From: Rhodospirillales bacterium
Lineage (GTDB): Bacteria > Pseudomonadota > Alphaproteobacteria > Rhodospirillales > Casp-alpha2
Assembly: GCA_017644185.1 (NCBI GenBank)
Contig: JAEPMA010000002.1
Span: 310,001 to 374,000 of the forward strand
Length of the DNA stretch: 64,000 bases
Direction: 5' to 3'
Positions 9,691 through 20,109 of the stretch are shown in pieces. Within the stretch, counting starts at the first letter, position 1. Every line of letters begins with the position of its first letter. Under the pieces are notes generated by a model. It was not told the origin of the DNA and did no database searches. It saw nothing but the letters and a program-made list of their open reading frames with translations. A program made the translations under genes and the position numbers.

Positions 9691-12682
9691 CGCCTCCCTG
9701 CAACGCTCGAGAAATTTCTTCTAAATCTGCTCCGATTTGGGAGACCAGGGTTTCGATTGCGCCAGGATCATATCCCACATCATTCAGCTTTGCCTCGATA
9801 TCACTTTTAGCGCGCACCAACACTTGAGTGGCATTATTGATAAGATCCGCACTGACCTCCTTTGCTCCGCGAATGTTGGGAGCAACGTGCCATGGACGAA
9901 CAGCTTCGGCCTTCTTCATCTCGCGGGTCGCACGAACCGCGGATGAGAAGTCACACTGGGCAAATTGGTTCGCTTTAAACTGCAGATCGCTCGTTCCTTG
10001 AATGCCAAGCTTTGAAACAGCAGATGCGGCAGATTTAATGGCATCAGAGATTCTTTTCTCATCCGTCTCTGCGCCAAAAGCAGCATCCACGTCTGCAAGC
10101 CACTTTAACCGCACATCCACTTCCTGCTTAAGTGCCGCGTCCAATTTCCCGCTGACGCTCTTTGCAAGTGCGAGAATTTCCTTGTGCCATGTCAGGGGAA
10201 CACCATCCGAACTTGGCAGATCCATGAGCTTATAGTTTCTACGTTTGAAACTAACCATAGCCTCGACAAGAATATTTGATTGTAGAAAGTTTCCCGATTG
10301 CCCCCCCTTTGAGGCCGTCACCCCTTCTCGAATAAATTTTATTAAGTCTGCTTGTTTGCTGCGTATTTGCTCCACAATCTTCTCTAAATCTGTCGAAAGG
10401 TATCCTGAGGTAGGTGACATCTCTTGGAAACCCATTTCCAAGAGATCAAGCTTGTCGGGTTCCTTCTCGAGGGATGATGTCAACAGTCTGCCAAGAACGC
10501 TCAACTCTAATGCAGCAGATGCTGGGAACCATCCATCTGGCCCCTCCTTCAGGTCAGAAATCTGCCGGGCGATCTCTCCGCTCCATAACCGCAGACACTC
10601 TTGTAGGCACACATATTTCTTCGCGGCGCCTTCAAACCTCCAATGCCTGTTACGCTCGGCCTCAATCAATCCTGACAAAGCTAGGTACGTATTAGTGCGA
10701 TCTGAATCATCTTCCCAGTTGAGAGGGACAGTCAGACTTATCAAAGACCCTGCCCTCGCTTTGGTCGTCTGGTTCTCGAAGATGACGCCGTTTTGTTTGA
10801 ATACGCCGCTCGAGCCTGCCCAGAAGGTTCTCGGACATCCGAGTTCATCCCAGTTGATGAAACTAACTACAGCATCGAAAACCAGTGGTCGGAGTTCGTT
10901 GGCGACCTGTTGAGGTAACTTGATGTCGCTATTCGCCCATCTTGATAGGGCATCAATCTCTGGTATCGATGGCCCTGGACTAAGACCCGATGGTCCTGGC
11001 GGTTGAGTGGGTATTGTTGGGACATCAGACCCCTGCTCACCTTCAAGATTGAGGGGCTTCAATCCAAAGGCCTCTTGGATGCCATGAGGCAAATCCTTGG
11101 CTCTTACTGAACCGCCCCAAAGTGCGATGAGGGCCAAGTGACGATCCGCATCCTCTGGAGACCGCTTTTTCACCTTTTCCTGTTCATCGGGGGGGAAGTC
11201 TCGGAGTCCTCCCATATCATTAAGCAATGACTTAGGTGGAAACCGCCCACCTTCGAGTTCTGACGTCAATCCCGTTACCGGACGTAAAACACTTGTTTGA
11301 AACGTCCTTGCGTTAAATTTCTCATCGACGTTTTGGTCGGTGCGATGGGCCATGACATTGATCGCATTCTTAGTAAATGGATAAAGCCCAGAGCCATCAA
11401 CCTGGCCAAATGCGGCATGACATTCTGACCGATGCTCACACTCATCACAGGCTGAATCGATACTAAACGAAGCATCCTCTTCTTTATGCAGTTCCCATGA
11501 CTTCCGGAGTTTTTCCGGGCCAAGACGAACGGCATTCATGTAGCGCGCAACCATCCCCTCAAGATTAAATTTGTCTTTCCCCTCTTTGAGGGGGGTGTCC
11601 ATATCAATGACAAAACTAAGTCTCGTCTTCGCCGTTGCTTCTAGAGACCCATAGAAACCCGTTGTGCACGCGAACGCGGTTCTGAGCGTGCATAAGTCAT
11701 CATTCCCTTGCTCGAGAACGCTTTGGAGCAACGCGCGGTCTAACCCCTGCAAACGCGCAAAGTCTTCAATCAGGAGAATTAGTTCTTTTCCAGTTTTTTT
11801 CAGGTTCTCTCTAATTTCTGTCATTATCTGGATGAGATGATCACCGCTCAGGTTCAAGCACCGGGCAATCGCTGCATCCGTGTGACGATTGACTATTGAA
11901 ACTGCTTTTTCTGACAAGCGCATATCTTGTCCAGCAAGAAACTGGAGGAACTCGCGGGTTGCTTTGGCAGAGTGCGTTAAATCGTCGATGTGCGAAGGAA
12001 GGTCTTGCAGCGTGAACTCTCGCCGCTTCTCAGCGGGGTTGTATCCGTCTGGTTTCTCAAAAATATGGTTCGCAAGGTCAGCTGCGAAACTGTCATCTTT
12101 TAAGAAATGCTGATCACGAACATAGGGGTCTATGAAAAGGCTACTTAACCCACGAAGGAGGAACTCGAGCTCGTCGCGATCCTCGCGACTATCATCCTTG
12201 TAGCTTTCGTCGTTCTTCAACTCAGCTTGAATATTACTGAGGATCAGGGAGCGTTGGGCAGAGACGATGTAGGACGTTGTCCCTGTCCCCTGCACCATGT
12301 TGAGATATTTCTCTTGTGACCCATCTGGGAGCCGTCCAATAAGAGCAATAACAATATCCCTGAGATTGGTTCTTGCCTTCGGCACGAACAACACTTCCCG
12401 AGTGTCGTCCCTCTTAATTCTCAAATTCATCCAACGAACGAGATGAGATTTCCCCGACCCAGAATATCCGATAATCGGAACGAGAGCATATTTTGGAGGA
12501 TCTAAAAACTGATCCAAAACCTCTTCAGCATTAATGACAGATGTACTGCTTCGTTCTCGATCTTGTTTGCGAATTGGAACATCGGTATGGACAGCGCGAA
12601 AATAAGCATCCGGCTGGGCATCGACGTCTGGATTAATGATCTCGAGTGCATCATCACGGTTCCAACAAACGAAATTCTTCAT
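9671..12682 (-). CDS. dpdH: DpdH, large P-loop ATPase
   Basis: A 1003-residue protein with an N-terminal ATPase module: Walker A GYSGSGKSHLVRW at 72-84 and a strong Walker B LILLIEDFARL at 301-311. This layout resembles STAND/AAA-type ATPases of defence systems that sense or remodel a nucleic-acid complex. A cysteine cluster, CDECEHRSECHAAF, follows around residue 410 and probably binds zinc. A proline-rich linker sits near the middle, and the C-terminal half is helical. The sequence and its position between dpdG and dpdI match DpdH. The ATG at 12682 is 11 bases after the dpdG stop. What the ATPase acts on is not known. Confidence 0.85.
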   Translation of the reverse strand: MKNFVCWNRDDALEIINPDVDAQPDAYFRAVHTDVPIRKQDRERSSTSVINAEEVLDQFLDPPKYALVPIIGYSGSGKSHLVRWMNLRIKRDDTREVLFVPKARTNLRDIVIALIGRLPDGSQEKYLNMVQGTGTTSYIVSAQRSLILSNIQAELKNDESYKDDSREDRDELEFLLRGLSSLFIDPYVRDQHFLKDDSFAADLANHIFEKPDGYNPAEKRREFTLQDLPSHIDDLTHSAKATREFLQFLAGQDMRLSEKAVSIVNRHTDAAIARCLNLSGDHLIQIMTEIRENLKKTGKELILLIEDFARLQGLDRALLQSVLEQGNDDLCTLRTAFACTTGFYGSLEATAKTRLSFVIDMDTPLKEGKDKFNLEGMVARYMNAVRLGPEKLRKSWELHKEEDASFSIDSACDECEHRSECHAAFGQVDGSGLYPFTKNAINVMAHRTDQNVDEKFNARTFQTSVLRPVTGLTSELEGGRFPPKSLLNDMGGLRDFPPDEQEKVKKRSPEDADRHLALIALWGGSVRAKDLPHGIQEAFGLKPLNLEGEQGSDVPTIPTQPPGPSGLSPGPSIPEIDALSRWANSDIKLPQQVANELRPLVFDAVVSFINWDELGCPRTFWAGSSGVFKQNGVIFENQTTKARAGSLISLTVPLNWEDDSDRTNTYLALSGLIEAERNRHWRFEGAAKKYVCLQECLRLWSGEIARQISDLKEGPDGWFPASAALELSVLGRLLTSSLEKEPDKLDLLEMGFQEMSPTSGYLSTDLEKIVEQIRSKQADLIKFIREGVTASKGGQSGNFLQSNILVEAMVSFKRRNYKLMDLPSSDGVPLTWHKEILALAKSVSGKLDAALKQEVDVRLKWLADVDAAFGAETDEKRISDAIKSAASAVSKLGIQGTSDLQFKANQFAQCDFSSAVRATREMKKAEAVRPWHVAPNIRGAKEVSADLINNATQVLVRAKSDIEAKLNDVGYDPGAIETLVSQIGADLEEISRALQGGDVAEPH

Positions 12683-12693
12683 GACAAATACGC

Positions 12694-13545
12694 CTACGAC
12701 TTCGCCAAAGTGATGTGAGAGATGGCGATGTCACGTCCATCCATTTCCGACAACAAGAACGACTGAGCGTCGGCAAGGGTTTCCAGCTTTACTTTTCCGC
12801 TCAGTTCTAGACGACGCAGAGCCAACGACGTCGACTTAGAGAGCGACTCGGGATCACGGGGCACCTTCAATCGACTTTCTACCTCTGCTCGAAAATGACC
12901 CGTTTCAAACACTGGAAGCCTCTCAGCAACCGATTCGATAACGTTCCTTATTGGCGTTTGTTTTCTCGGCGCTAAAACTTCGCTGAGGCAATTCATCAGG
13001 GCTCGCGTTGGATCTGGGCAACAATATGTGCTGCCTCTGAACTCAAACCACTCTGCGAAACCCAATGCGTGAGCCCAGTATTCAAGCATGCTGGACCTAC
13101 TCGCGTTGGTCAGTTCGAATATTTCATCACCGCTTAGGTCATTCCGGAGTTCCACTTGAAACTCTGAGCCAGAGGTCAAACTAGGACCGATGGAACGCGT
13201 TAAAAGCCAAGCGAGTGCGAGAGGGAAGGCCTCATTGCCGGGGCACGGAACCCCACTCGCGGGAATAAGGATATCTCGACAATAGGCAAGAAAATCGGAG
13301 CGACTTGACACCTGTTTTTTTGACACGCCGTCGGCAAGGGTCAACGTCTTCTCTCCGTCATTTTCGACTAGAAGCCCTAATCTCTTTGTCTCACGAACTA
13401 AATTGTTAAATTGATCTACATTTTCTGCGCCGGGGACGACCCTTCTGGCAAGGTCAACTCTCGAGATATTCTTGACTGATGCCACAACCCCAACCAGGGC
13501 CCTCACCCGATTTGGCATGGGTTCCAAGGTCATAAGGATGCTCAT
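12694..13545 (-). CDS. dpdG: DpdG, restriction-side protein
   Basis: A 283-residue protein assigned to DpdG by its position between the RecQ-like helicase and the ATPase. The first 70 residues (ALVGVVASVKNISRVDLA, then a predicted recognition helix and a TLTLADG wing) look like a winged helix-turn-helix, so it may bind DNA or act as an adaptor. No catalytic residues stand out. The ATG at 13545 overlaps the dpdF stop in an ATGA arrangement, so the two are translated together. DpdG is required for the restriction-like phenotype in the known cluster; its molecular function is not established. Confidence 0.75.
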   Translation of the reverse strand: MSILMTLEPMPNRVRALVGVVASVKNISRVDLARRVVPGAENVDQFNNLVRETKRLGLLVENDGEKTLTLADGVSKKQVSSRSDFLAYCRDILIPASGVPCPGNEAFPLALAWLLTRSIGPSLTSGSEFQVELRNDLSGDEIFELTNASRSSMLEYWAHALGFAEWFEFRGSTYCCPDPTRALMNCLSEVLAPRKQTPIRNVIESVAERLPVFETGHFRAEVESRLKVPRDPESLSKSTSLALRRLELSGKVKLETLADAQSFLLSEMDGRDIAISHITLAKS

Positions 13546-16031
13546 TTTAAATACCTCTTACAAAACACGGCAAAATCTAACCTCTCAAACCGCGTTATGT
13601 CAGAAATCCTCCTATCTGGAATGTCGGCATCTCTCGCTCCTTCAGGAATGAAGATTATTTCTGGGAAATCTCCACGCGCATTTAGTTGCCCTCCTCGAAG
13701 CGCAACATCCGAACCAGTAAACGTCAGCGAGTTTCCTTTTGGCCATGGTATAGGGTTCCATAGTTTATCAAACACCCGCAGCCATGGGCGACCTGCAACG
13801 GCCTTCTCTAAGGAAGACTGAAGCCAATCCGGCAACGTCCCGAGAAGTATTGCTATCCGGAATCCCTCTTTATCGAGACGTTTAAAGATCGTCTGCATAT
13901 CCCTCGCCCTGATGCCTTTCGGCAAATCAGGGCCATACTCTACGACAACGCATCTTGCAGCCCCGAGCACTTGCTTGGTGGCTTCAGATAAATTCGGGGC
14001 GTACGCCCAGGGAAGTGACGGCTCTCCCACGATCTGACTCGGATACCGTTCACCCGGATCCACCCGACACCTCGGACACTCAGTACAAGCTCTCTTGCAA
14101 CCAGGATACAAGCTTGCGATTAACTTGCACGCGCAAGAATCCTTAGTTATGAATTTACGCAAAGTTTGAAATGCTGTCGCGTTTGCAAGGGCTATTTCTT
14201 GGCGCCGGCCCTCAAAGACCTCTTTCCAGACCGCTTTGACTAAATGCCCATCATGGCAAATCCGGACTCCTTGATAGGGGTGTATTTCCTCACCTGGTTC
14301 AGTCTCAATCTCAGGAAACCCTGATAATTGAACTAAACCGCTCCTCGCCATCATTGACAGAACTCGAGCGTTCCAATCGATACTCCGCTCTCCAATCAGA
14401 TCAATATCTTCGGGGGCCTTGCTTGGCGCCGTATCCAATCTCACCCCATAAGTGAGGTTGCCTAAGTCTATTCGGCTGGAACTTTCAAACATCGCCTTCC
14501 ATCGCTGGAACCCTCGATCTACCGAAATGATTTTTTGCTTGGATAGACTCTCCGCTACTTCAAGGTCGTTAAATTCAGGGATCAAAAGGGAAATTGAACT
14601 GCATCCATCCCGTCCACCTCGACCGACCTCCTGATAGAAACGATCAAGTTTTTCTGGAACGCAGGCATGGATAACTGAACGCACATGAGGATAGTCAATT
14701 CCTAGACCAAATGCAGACGTGGCAACGACGAGATCGACGGAACCAGCAGCCCAACCTGCGAGGACGTTTTCACGTTCTCCTGAACCAGTTCCTCCGTGAA
14801 CTTTCTTGATTCTTTGAAAGCCTTCTAGGTAGCGCAAATGATGATACCAGTATTCTGCATCTTCGACCTTGGTCACATATAAGATGGCGGGCCTAGGGAG
14901 ATGATAAACTGCCTCGAGGACGCGCCTTCTTCGCTCTTCGATATCGGTAAAATCGGCTATCCAGAATTCTGGTTCTGGACGGATACTCGCAGCCGACACC
15001 GTCTCAATTTTTTCATTAGGAGAGAACAGTTCTTGGATCGTGTCTCTAGCTATCGCGGACAAAGTCGCGGACAAAAATAGAACCCGAAAAGATCGCGTTG
15101 TCTCAGGCCCTCCTCGCCACTGATGGCAAAGACCAGCGAAGGTTTGGAACTCCGTTCTGAACCCAGTTCCCCACCCCTCGATTAAATGTGCTTCATCGAC
15201 TACAACCGCGCGCACTCCATCACGCTCGAGGGCCTTCCCGATCGAAAATCTTAGTGGACCAACTACGGCTTCGGGCGCCGCAAAAACCAACTCTTGCTGG
15301 CCGGATCGTATACCCTCAACAATCTTCGCATTCCTTTCAGGCTCATTTCCGACATAGGCCATCGGCGCTTCTGAGCTTCCACCACAAGAACGCTCGTGAT
15401 CTAGGGCGAGAGTGACAGTTGGAACAATGACTATTGTAAGCGCTGTCTGATTTCCAGGCAGGTCACTTGAGAAGCCAATCTTTTGGATGCTTCTAAAGAC
15501 TAAACTTTTTCCCTCTCCCGTCGGCAGATCAACTATCAACATGGAACCAGACGGCATACTTAATGCGGCCCGTACGGCTGCTCTCTGTCCAGCGCTTCGG
15601 TACCTCTGCAACCCAAATTGCGCTAAGAATGGGTCACCAAGGACACCGCTACCCGGATGGAATCTCTTTCGCTCCGCCCGCATAGACGCTTCGTCCACAG
15701 GTACAACTTTGGCATCCTCCAACCATGACGGAGCCCAAGGTTTGGCAGTGATGGAGACTTGGGTGCCGCCCGTTTTGACCTGCAGACCGGCAGCTTCCAG
15801 TACAGCTGGATCAACACGATCCGTCTCGAACACAACAGACGCAGACCGACGCAGCGACTCATAGCGTAATGCATGGCGCATGAGCACCGCCAAGTCAGGG
15901 CCACTTGCGTCGTTCGCCCTGATCGCTAACCGCAAACGCTCAAATTCAGGATCAGAAAATTCCGTTTCAAAACCGTCGTCATCCCGCAAGCTTTGAGCCA
16001 ACGATTGGAACGCAACACTCCCCTCAAGCAT
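13542..16031 (-). CDS. dpdF: DpdF, RecQ-like DNA helicase
   Basis: An 829-residue superfamily 2 helicase of RecQ type. Walker A reads DLPTGEGKS, the DEAH box is in VVVDEAHLIEGWG, motif III is LFLSATL, and motif VI is FYQEVGRGGRDG, close to canonical RecQ. After the helicase core a cysteine-rich knot, CACKLIASLYPGCKRAC followed by CPRC, probably binds zinc. The C-terminal 200 residues are a phosphoribosyltransferase-like or other Rossmann-type region I cannot place firmly. The role in the known dpd system is not fixed, but DNA unwinding during restriction is the simplest reading. The start overlaps the dpdE stop by eight bases. Confidence 0.87.
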   Translation of the reverse strand: MLEGSVAFQSLAQSLRDDDGFETEFSDPEFERLRLAIRANDASGPDLAVLMRHALRYESLRRSASVVFETDRVDPAVLEAAGLQVKTGGTQVSITAKPWAPSWLEDAKVVPVDEASMRAERKRFHPGSGVLGDPFLAQFGLQRYRSAGQRAAVRAALSMPSGSMLIVDLPTGEGKSLVFRSIQKIGFSSDLPGNQTALTIVIVPTVTLALDHERSCGGSSEAPMAYVGNEPERNAKIVEGIRSGQQELVFAAPEAVVGPLRFSIGKALERDGVRAVVVDEAHLIEGWGTGFRTEFQTFAGLCHQWRGGPETTRSFRVLFLSATLSAIARDTIQELFSPNEKIETVSAASIRPEPEFWIADFTDIEERRRRVLEAVYHLPRPAILYVTKVEDAEYWYHHLRYLEGFQRIKKVHGGTGSGERENVLAGWAAGSVDLVVATSAFGLGIDYPHVRSVIHACVPEKLDRFYQEVGRGGRDGCSSISLLIPEFNDLEVAESLSKQKIISVDRGFQRWKAMFESSSRIDLGNLTYGVRLDTAPSKAPEDIDLIGERSIDWNARVLSMMARSGLVQLSGFPEIETEPGEEIHPYQGVRICHDGHLVKAVWKEVFEGRRQEIALANATAFQTLRKFITKDSCACKLIASLYPGCKRACTECPRCRVDPGERYPSQIVGEPSLPWAYAPNLSEATKQVLGAARCVVVEYGPDLPKGIRARDMQTIFKRLDKEGFRIAILLGTLPDWLQSSLEKAVAGRPWLRVFDKLWNPIPWPKGNSLTFTGSDVALRGGQLNARGDFPEIIFIPEGARDADIPDRRISDITRFERLDFAVFCKRYLK

Positions 16032-19000
16032 CTGGAGGCTCCGGCGATACTACGAGTAAACCACATTCGTCCAGTCTTAGTCGCGGATTCTCTATTGCCC
16101 TTTTGAGTGAATCCAAATCAGCTATAGCGTCCTCAACGCCTTCATAGATTTGTTCAAACTCACGTTGGAGGTACGCCTGCCTCCTTTCGAGGCTATGTCG
16201 GATTAAAGAGTCATCACGATAGAGTTTCTCTTTGGCTCTCTCGAGGGCGTCCGCCACGTCATCGTGTTGCCAAACGTGTTCCTCTGCTCTCAATCGGAGG
16301 TCTCTTATTGTGTCCCGTAAAACCGTGGGATCCATAATTTCGGATAGTGCGTCCGGTCGGCTACCGAGATTTATGTCATAGACGCCGACATGATTTGGCC
16401 GCTTCACGTAAGGCTGATTTAATCTCTCAACAAGTTCGTTGTCGGCGACCGTATCACCGCTGGTGTCGGTCCAGAAATCCAAAGTTACAATCGGAAGGTA
16501 CGCTTCGGCGCGACGATGAAGGTCCGGTCTCTTCTTTGTCCTCCATACAGCGGTTCCATCGGACAGGTCAGGACCGACCACCCACACCCAACGAAACCCA
16601 ACCCAAATATCAGATGCTTGAGGATCGACACGCCATGTAGCGTAAGCGGTTCCTCGATCGTCCCAATTCGAAATTCTCTCCAATGCATCAAGCAAGTCGC
16701 ACCCTGGGCGGAGCAGGATGGGGATTTCTTTGGATGTCTGGGAGAGATTGCGGCGCCATGTCAACGGACGATCTACAGACGAGCTTAAAACCCGCTCCCA
16801 TGGGATGATTGGCAAAAGAGGTTTGTAAATAAAAACCCGGTGCGTCTGGTTACGCTCTGGGTTCTGTGGGTCTTGATCGATATGCAAGACTCCATTCATC
16901 CAATTGAGAACTGCTTTGTTTAGTTGGGTCTCATCTTCTTCGGCCTCCTCCATACGATCAATGAAGGACACCGCATCGTCACTCAAATTGGCAATTTGAT
17001 CCAAAGCATGCTGTTCGTTCAGTTTCTCTCGCTCTTCATCAATTGCCGCAGCCACCTGTTCAGCCAACTCTTCAGCACATCCACTTCCTTCAGATAGGAA
17101 CCGGGACCAAATCAATCGATCTAAGGTTTCTAATTGAAATTGGATATCACTGACGGAACCGTTGAAAATGCGGAACCCATTGAAAAGAACATTTATCCAT
17201 GCATACCAAGGCGCTTCTTCATCATCATCTGGCAAATAAATTCTGTGTTCTAGTTTCGGCAAAGTCCGACCAAACCGGTCCAATCTTCCAATTCGCTGCT
17301 CTAACCGCCCGACATCCGCTGGGAGATCCAGATGGAAAATCGCACTCATGAACTGTAGATTTAGTCCCTCTTCGTCATGCCGACTACCGACCAAAATCCA
17401 ACACTGTGCATCATCTCGAAAACTCGAGATTTTTCGCTCTCTCTCCAACGGATCGGATGTCTCAGATAGATTGAGAACATCATATGGGCCAAAACATTGC
17501 CGAAATTCGGTATAGATAGTTGCTGCCTCATCTTCATCTGAGACGAAGCAGGCGATCTTTGGCGTTTTTTGTGAGAGTGAATTGCCTTGTCCCGCTCTCC
17601 ACGCTTTCACCTCAGCACAGAGAGTCTTGATACGAACTTCACGTTCAAAATCACTGGTAGCAACGGTCTTCAGGGCGTCTAGATACTCTTTTTCGCCCTC
17701 AAAAATTGGCTCCAAAGAGTCAACATATCGAGCAATTGACTCGCGCCCCAAAAAAGAGATCGATACCAAGTCACGCCACCGGCGAAACAGTTGTGCGTCA
17801 CTTTCTGTTGCGAAACTGGCCGCAACAACTCTCCATTCCTCCAATGCATTTGACAGATCGGTACTCCACGACGTTTGATTCGGTACGATCCGAACGTGGC
17901 TTAAGTTCGGCCAAGGCTCTGACCTTGGTCGCATTGCCCATCCCTCAGCATCGGCCCGTCTCGATCTAATAAGTCGGTCGTGAATACGGTAAGTGCGCGC
18001 TATGTGATCTCGCAAGAGCACGGTTGATCGATCGCGCTTCTCTACGTCCTCTCCCGCGCCAAGCAGGTCGTTCGCAATGGAAGTCACATAGGTATCGTCT
18101 GGAAACATCTCCATCGCAGACTTTGCCTGTGCCCGCACGACGAAGGCCGTACCCCCAGGCTGAATTGTCATCAAAAGACGGCCAATTTCCTGACGACTTT
18201 GGACCTTTCGCCGAAAACCATCTAAGTCACCAATTGGGTAGGCTGATGGATCAAGCAAGTGGAGGAGGCCGAACAAACGAGCTTCATCACCAAGTGCTGG
18301 CGTCGCTGATAACAGTAATAGACTTTCCGATTTATGGGCTAGCGACTGAATGTGGTTTCCCAACTGATCTTCTTCATCGGGATTTGTCGCGATCACGCGA
18401 TGAGCTTCATCGACAACTAGAAGATCAGGTGCTTGTTGAATTTCCAGGCTGGCCCCGTAACCTAATATTCTAACATTTTGATCACGTGGACTGATGTAGA
18501 ATCGTTTTTCGAGCTCTTCGCGCCATTGGGAGAGCAGACTATCTGGGACCAGAACAAGGGTCTCTAGATCTGGCCTATCCAACAACATCTGGCGAATAAT
18601 GCATCCAGCCTCAATTGTCTTTCCCAAGCCAACCTCGTCAGCCAGCAGATATCGCACCAATGTGTCTTGAAGCACTTTGCGTACAGATGACATCTGGTGC
18701 GGCATGAGCTCAATTGCTGACGAATATGGGCCCGTTAGGCCTTCGCAAGCAGAGCGGAGCATTCTTATTGTTTTGAGGGCTTTTCTGCGCCTATCTGCCA
18801 CTGCTTGAGTTTCTGAGCATCCTGCCGCGAGGGTCTCTGAGGGATCCGCATACACATCCAAACAACGAACGTAGAGGTCGATTTCGGAGAGGTCCTGATT
18901 GTCTTGATTGGGAAAGCGAACTTCATACCGGTTGGCAGATCCGAATTCACTTAAGTGAGACCTAACTCGTCCTACTCGCCAGTGCCCTGGCGAGATCTCA

Positions 19001-19188
19001 ATGAACACCCGAGTCTCGGGAGGCAATTCGACGCGTGAAAGATCAGCTAAATCAACCTGCTCGGTTGCGCGTTCCGCAACCGAGTGGAAGTACTCAATCG
19101 TTGCGGTCGTTTCTTCAACATCCAGAAGTTTGGCAAAGACACGATCATCGCCGTGCACAAGCACAAATCCATCGTGAATGAAGTTCAC
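16024..19188 (-). CDS. dpdE: DpdE, SNF2-like DNA translocase
   Basis: A 1054-residue SNF2/RapA-type ATPase. The N-terminal 110 residues are beta-rich, resembling Tudor-like domains. The core has Walker A LLADEVGLGKTIEAG (181-195), DEAH at 260-263, motif III LLLLSATPALG, and a C-terminal lobe with the motif VI block RLEQRIGRLDRFGR. Such enzymes translocate on duplex DNA without unwinding it, which suits a sensor that scans for missing deazaguanine. The start is GTG at 19188 with a strong AGGGGGG site. It heads the restriction operon, behind its own predicted promoter, about 217 bases after queC. Loss of dpdE abolishes the restriction-like phenotype in Salmonella. Confidence 0.9.
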   Translation of the reverse strand: MNFIHDGFVLVHGDDRVFAKLLDVEETTATIEYFHSVAERATEQVDLADLSRVELPPETRVFIEISPGHWRVGRVRSHLSEFGSANRYEVRFPNQDNQDLSEIDLYVRCLDVYADPSETLAAGCSETQAVADRRRKALKTIRMLRSACEGLTGPYSSAIELMPHQMSSVRKVLQDTLVRYLLADEVGLGKTIEAGCIIRQMLLDRPDLETLVLVPDSLLSQWREELEKRFYISPRDQNVRILGYGASLEIQQAPDLLVVDEAHRVIATNPDEEDQLGNHIQSLAHKSESLLLLSATPALGDEARLFGLLHLLDPSAYPIGDLDGFRRKVQSRQEIGRLLMTIQPGGTAFVVRAQAKSAMEMFPDDTYVTSIANDLLGAGEDVEKRDRSTVLLRDHIARTYRIHDRLIRSRRADAEGWAMRPRSEPWPNLSHVRIVPNQTSWSTDLSNALEEWRVVAASFATESDAQLFRRWRDLVSISFLGRESIARYVDSLEPIFEGEKEYLDALKTVATSDFEREVRIKTLCAEVKAWRAGQGNSLSQKTPKIACFVSDEDEAATIYTEFRQCFGPYDVLNLSETSDPLERERKISSFRDDAQCWILVGSRHDEEGLNLQFMSAIFHLDLPADVGRLEQRIGRLDRFGRTLPKLEHRIYLPDDDEEAPWYAWINVLFNGFRIFNGSVSDIQFQLETLDRLIWSRFLSEGSGCAEELAEQVAAAIDEEREKLNEQHALDQIANLSDDAVSFIDRMEEAEEDETQLNKAVLNWMNGVLHIDQDPQNPERNQTHRVFIYKPLLPIIPWERVLSSSVDRPLTWRRNLSQTSKEIPILLRPGCDLLDALERISNWDDRGTAYATWRVDPQASDIWVGFRWVWVVGPDLSDGTAVWRTKKRPDLHRRAEAYLPIVTLDFWTDTSGDTVADNELVERLNQPYVKRPNHVGVYDINLGSRPDALSEIMDPTVLRDTIRDLRLRAEEHVWQHDDVADALERAKEKLYRDDSLIRHSLERRQAYLQREFEQIYEGVEDAIADLDSLKRAIENPRLRLDECGLLVVSPEPPDA

Positions 19189-19271
19189 GCGCCCCCCTGG
19201 CTCTTTTTTAGCGCCCCAATCTGGCTTGCGCTTCCACTGATATCCTCACCGGTATTGTAAGAAGCGCTTGC

Positions 19272-19289
19272 CCTGAGTGTAATTACTCA
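19272..19289. promoter_or_regulatory. Inverted repeat in the dpdE leader (possible operator)
   Basis: An 18-base inverted repeat, CTGAGT-GTAATT-ACTCAG, with perfect six-base arms. It lies just inside the start of the predicted dpdE transcript, between the promoter and the gene. It could be a repressor site or a leader hairpin. No dedicated regulator gene is recognisable inside the dpd cluster. Confidence 0.4.
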
Positions 19290-19303
19290 GAGTTGTTAAC
19301 GAC

Positions 19304-19332
19304 AATCCTATAAATTGCATATGGGGGTGTCA
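19304..19332 (-). promoter_or_regulatory. Predicted promoter of the dpdE-dpdD restriction operon
   Basis: On the minus strand a perfect TTGACA (19332-19327) is followed after 17 bases by TAGGAT (19309-19304), a sigma-70-like pair. It is placed about 115 bases before the dpdE start, in the only sizeable gap of the minus-strand dpd block. This suggests that the restriction genes are transcribed separately from the modification genes, although read-through from queC is possible. Confidence 0.5.
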
Positions 19333-19405
19333 AAAAGCGAATAAAAAGAGGAGGCGAAACGCGACCTAAGTGACAAAAAAAAACATTGCCTGGCCCCAAA
19401 AACAG

Positions 19406-20098
19406 TCAGGATTTGAAAGACTGGAACCCTTTTTGTCGAAGGTCACACGCTGGGCACTCACCGCATCCATAGCCCCAGTCATGGCGAATTGTCCGATCAC
19501 CCGTGTAACAGGTATGAGTATGTTCGGTCATAAGCTCAATCAGCGTTTGCCCGCCCAGTTCGTTGGCCATTGACCAAGTCGCCGCTTTGTCGATCCACAT
19601 GAGCGGCGTCTCAATGACGAAGCGGGTCTCCATACCAAGATTTATCGTCGCTTGCAGGGCTTTTAAGGTATCGTCTCGACAATCCGGATAGCCAGAAAAG
19701 TCAGTCTCGCACATCCCGCCCACGATGTGCTTACACTCTCGCCGATATGCGAGAGCCGATGCGTAGGTGAAAAATATCAGATTCCGGCCCGGCACAAACG
19801 TGTTCGGCAAACCGTTCTCTTGCATTCGAATTTCTACACCGGGCGTCAATCCGGTTTCGCCGAGGTCGGCGAGACCAGAAATGTCCACCATTGTGTCTCT
19901 TCCTAATTTTTCTGACCAGTTCGGGAAATTTGAGCGCAACGCCGAAACAAACTCCTGCCGGATCTCGAGTTCAACGCCATGCCGTTGTTTGTAATCAAAC
20001 CCGACGGTTTCAACATAATCATAGCGATCAAGCGCCCAAGCGAGGCAAGTTGCAGAGTCCTGTCCACCAGAAAAAAGAACGAGTGCGCGTTGTTCCAT
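19406..20098 (-). CDS. queC: QueC, 7-cyano-7-deazaguanine (preQ0) synthase
   Basis: A 230-residue enzyme that turns 7-carboxy-7-deazaguanine into preQ0 using ATP and ammonia. The PP-loop SGGQDS is at residues 10-15, the substrate-binding [14 protein letters not shown] block is in the middle, and the structural zinc site is C197, C212, C215 and C218 (CGECPAC). Length is usual for QueC. It is the last gene of the modification operon, 11 bases after dpdB2, with the ATG at 20098 preceded by GTAGGGG. A copy inside the island means that preQ0 for DNA need not depend on the host's queuosine pathway. Confidence 0.95.
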   Translation of the reverse strand: MEQRALVLFSGGQDSATCLAWALDRYDYVETVGFDYKQRHGVELEIRQEFVSALRSNFPNWSEKLGRDTMVDISGLADLGETGLTPGVEIRMQENGLPNTFVPGRNLIFFTYASALAYRRECKHIVGGMCETDFSGYPDCRDDTLKALQATINLGMETRFVIETPLMWIDKAATWSMANELGGQTLIELMTEHTHTCYTGDRTIRHDWGYGCGECPACDLRQKGFQSFKS

Positions 20099-20109
20099 AA
20101 ATTTGGCCC

